Shown: one piece after another, positions 63,806 to 64,000 of the stretch
Layout of the letters: each line of letters opens with the position of its first letter
How positions within the stretch are numbered: the first letter of the stretch is position 1
From: Nakamurella multipartita DSM 44233
Lineage (GTDB): Bacteria; Actinomycetota; Actinomycetes; Mycobacteriales; Nakamurellaceae
Assembly (NCBI RefSeq): GCF_000024365.1
Contig: NC_013235.1
Location: 4,898,001 to 4,962,000, forward strand
Direction of reading: 5' to 3'
DNA: 64,000 nt
The notes under the pieces: model-generated
Told to the model about the DNA's origin: nothing
Seen by the model: the letters and a program-made list of their open reading frames with translations, nothing else
Databases searched by the model: none
Translations under genes and position numbers: made by a program

Positions 63806-64000
63806 ATGGTGACGATGACCGTGATCGGCTGCGGCTACCTGGGTGCGGTGCACGCCGCCTGTATGGCCGAGCTCGGTCACGACGTGCTCGGTATCGACGT
63901 CGACGCCGCCAAGATCGCCAAGCTGAACGACGGGGTCGCCCCGTTCTACGAGCCGGGATTTCCCGAGGTACTGGCCCGCCAGCTGGCCGGCGGCCGGCTC
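63806..64000 (+). CDS. ugd: Second UDP-glucose 6-dehydrogenase, partial
   Basis: The first 65 codons of another UDP-glucose dehydrogenase, running off the window. It starts MVTMTVIGCGYLGAVH with the same NAD motif as the first copy, then FYEPGFPEVLAR. The two proteins look closely similar but are clearly different at the nucleotide level, mainly in third positions. Possibly a separate EPS cluster continues to the right. Confidence 0.9.
   Translation, partial: MVTMTVIGCGYLGAVHAACMAELGHDVLGIDVDAAKIAKLNDGVAPFYEPGFPEVLARQLAGGRL

Overview
The window is GC-rich actinobacterial chromosome. A mycothiol S-conjugate amidase gene (mca) points to Actinomycetota. The gene order uppS / trhA / mca / greA / metB / cbs / SGNH esterase, and the order ppx-DUF501-ftsB-eno, resemble the mycobacterial Rv1075c-Rv1086 and Rv1023-Rv1026 neighbourhoods (from memory, not searched). 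A genus such as Nakamurella is possible, but this is only a guess.

Region 1 (1-27.4 kb) is ordinary core chromosome. It holds prenyl-chain synthesis (uppS, cut by the window edge), mycothiol detoxification (mca), transcript cleavage (greA), threonine deaminase (ilvA), both transsulfuration enzymes (metB, cbs), a membrane-anchored SGNH esterase, a Bax-inhibitor-like protein, an unusual short-variable-arm tRNA with anticodon UAA, a Ppx/GppA phosphatase, an AidB-like acyl-CoA dehydrogenase, a WXG-headed protein followed by a lipoprotein, DUF501, FtsB/DivIC-like, eno, metY-metX, an aldose-1-epimerase-like protein, an ECF sigma factor coupled to ogt, a Gfo/Idh/MocA oxidoreductase, and a SurA-like lipoprotein coupled to mazG.

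Region 2 (27.5-60.1 kb) is a large exopolysaccharide locus. It includes a polyprenyl glycosylphosphotransferase, a TagD-like nucleotidyltransferase, a CDP-alcohol phosphatidyltransferase, six glycosyltransferases (four GT-B-like, two family 2), a methyltransferase, a chain-length regulator/BY-kinase with an aberrant Walker A, a Wzy-like polymerase, a Wzx-like flippase and UDP-glucose dehydrogenase. Between flippase and ugd are four exported proteins: a 1.57-kresidue propeller/LamG/PKD protein, its translationally coupled lipoprotein, a beta-helix protein sharing a ~200-residue domain with the giant protein, and a Tat-exported protein with three fascin-like repeats and a beta-helix. The locus is interrupted by an intact ppc (PEP carboxylase) gene at 34.1-37.0 kb.

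Region 3 (60.1-64 kb) is a scrap-yard: an IS3-family element inserted in what looks like the start of an IS1182-type transposase, followed by two broken copies of the ppc 3' end and possibly a third mini-copy. These scars separate a BrnT/BrnA-like toxin-antitoxin pair from an XRE-type regulator module. The window ends in a second ugd gene whose leader repeats that of the first. This looks like an accretion hot spot keyed to the 3' end of ppc; no integrase is visible in the window.
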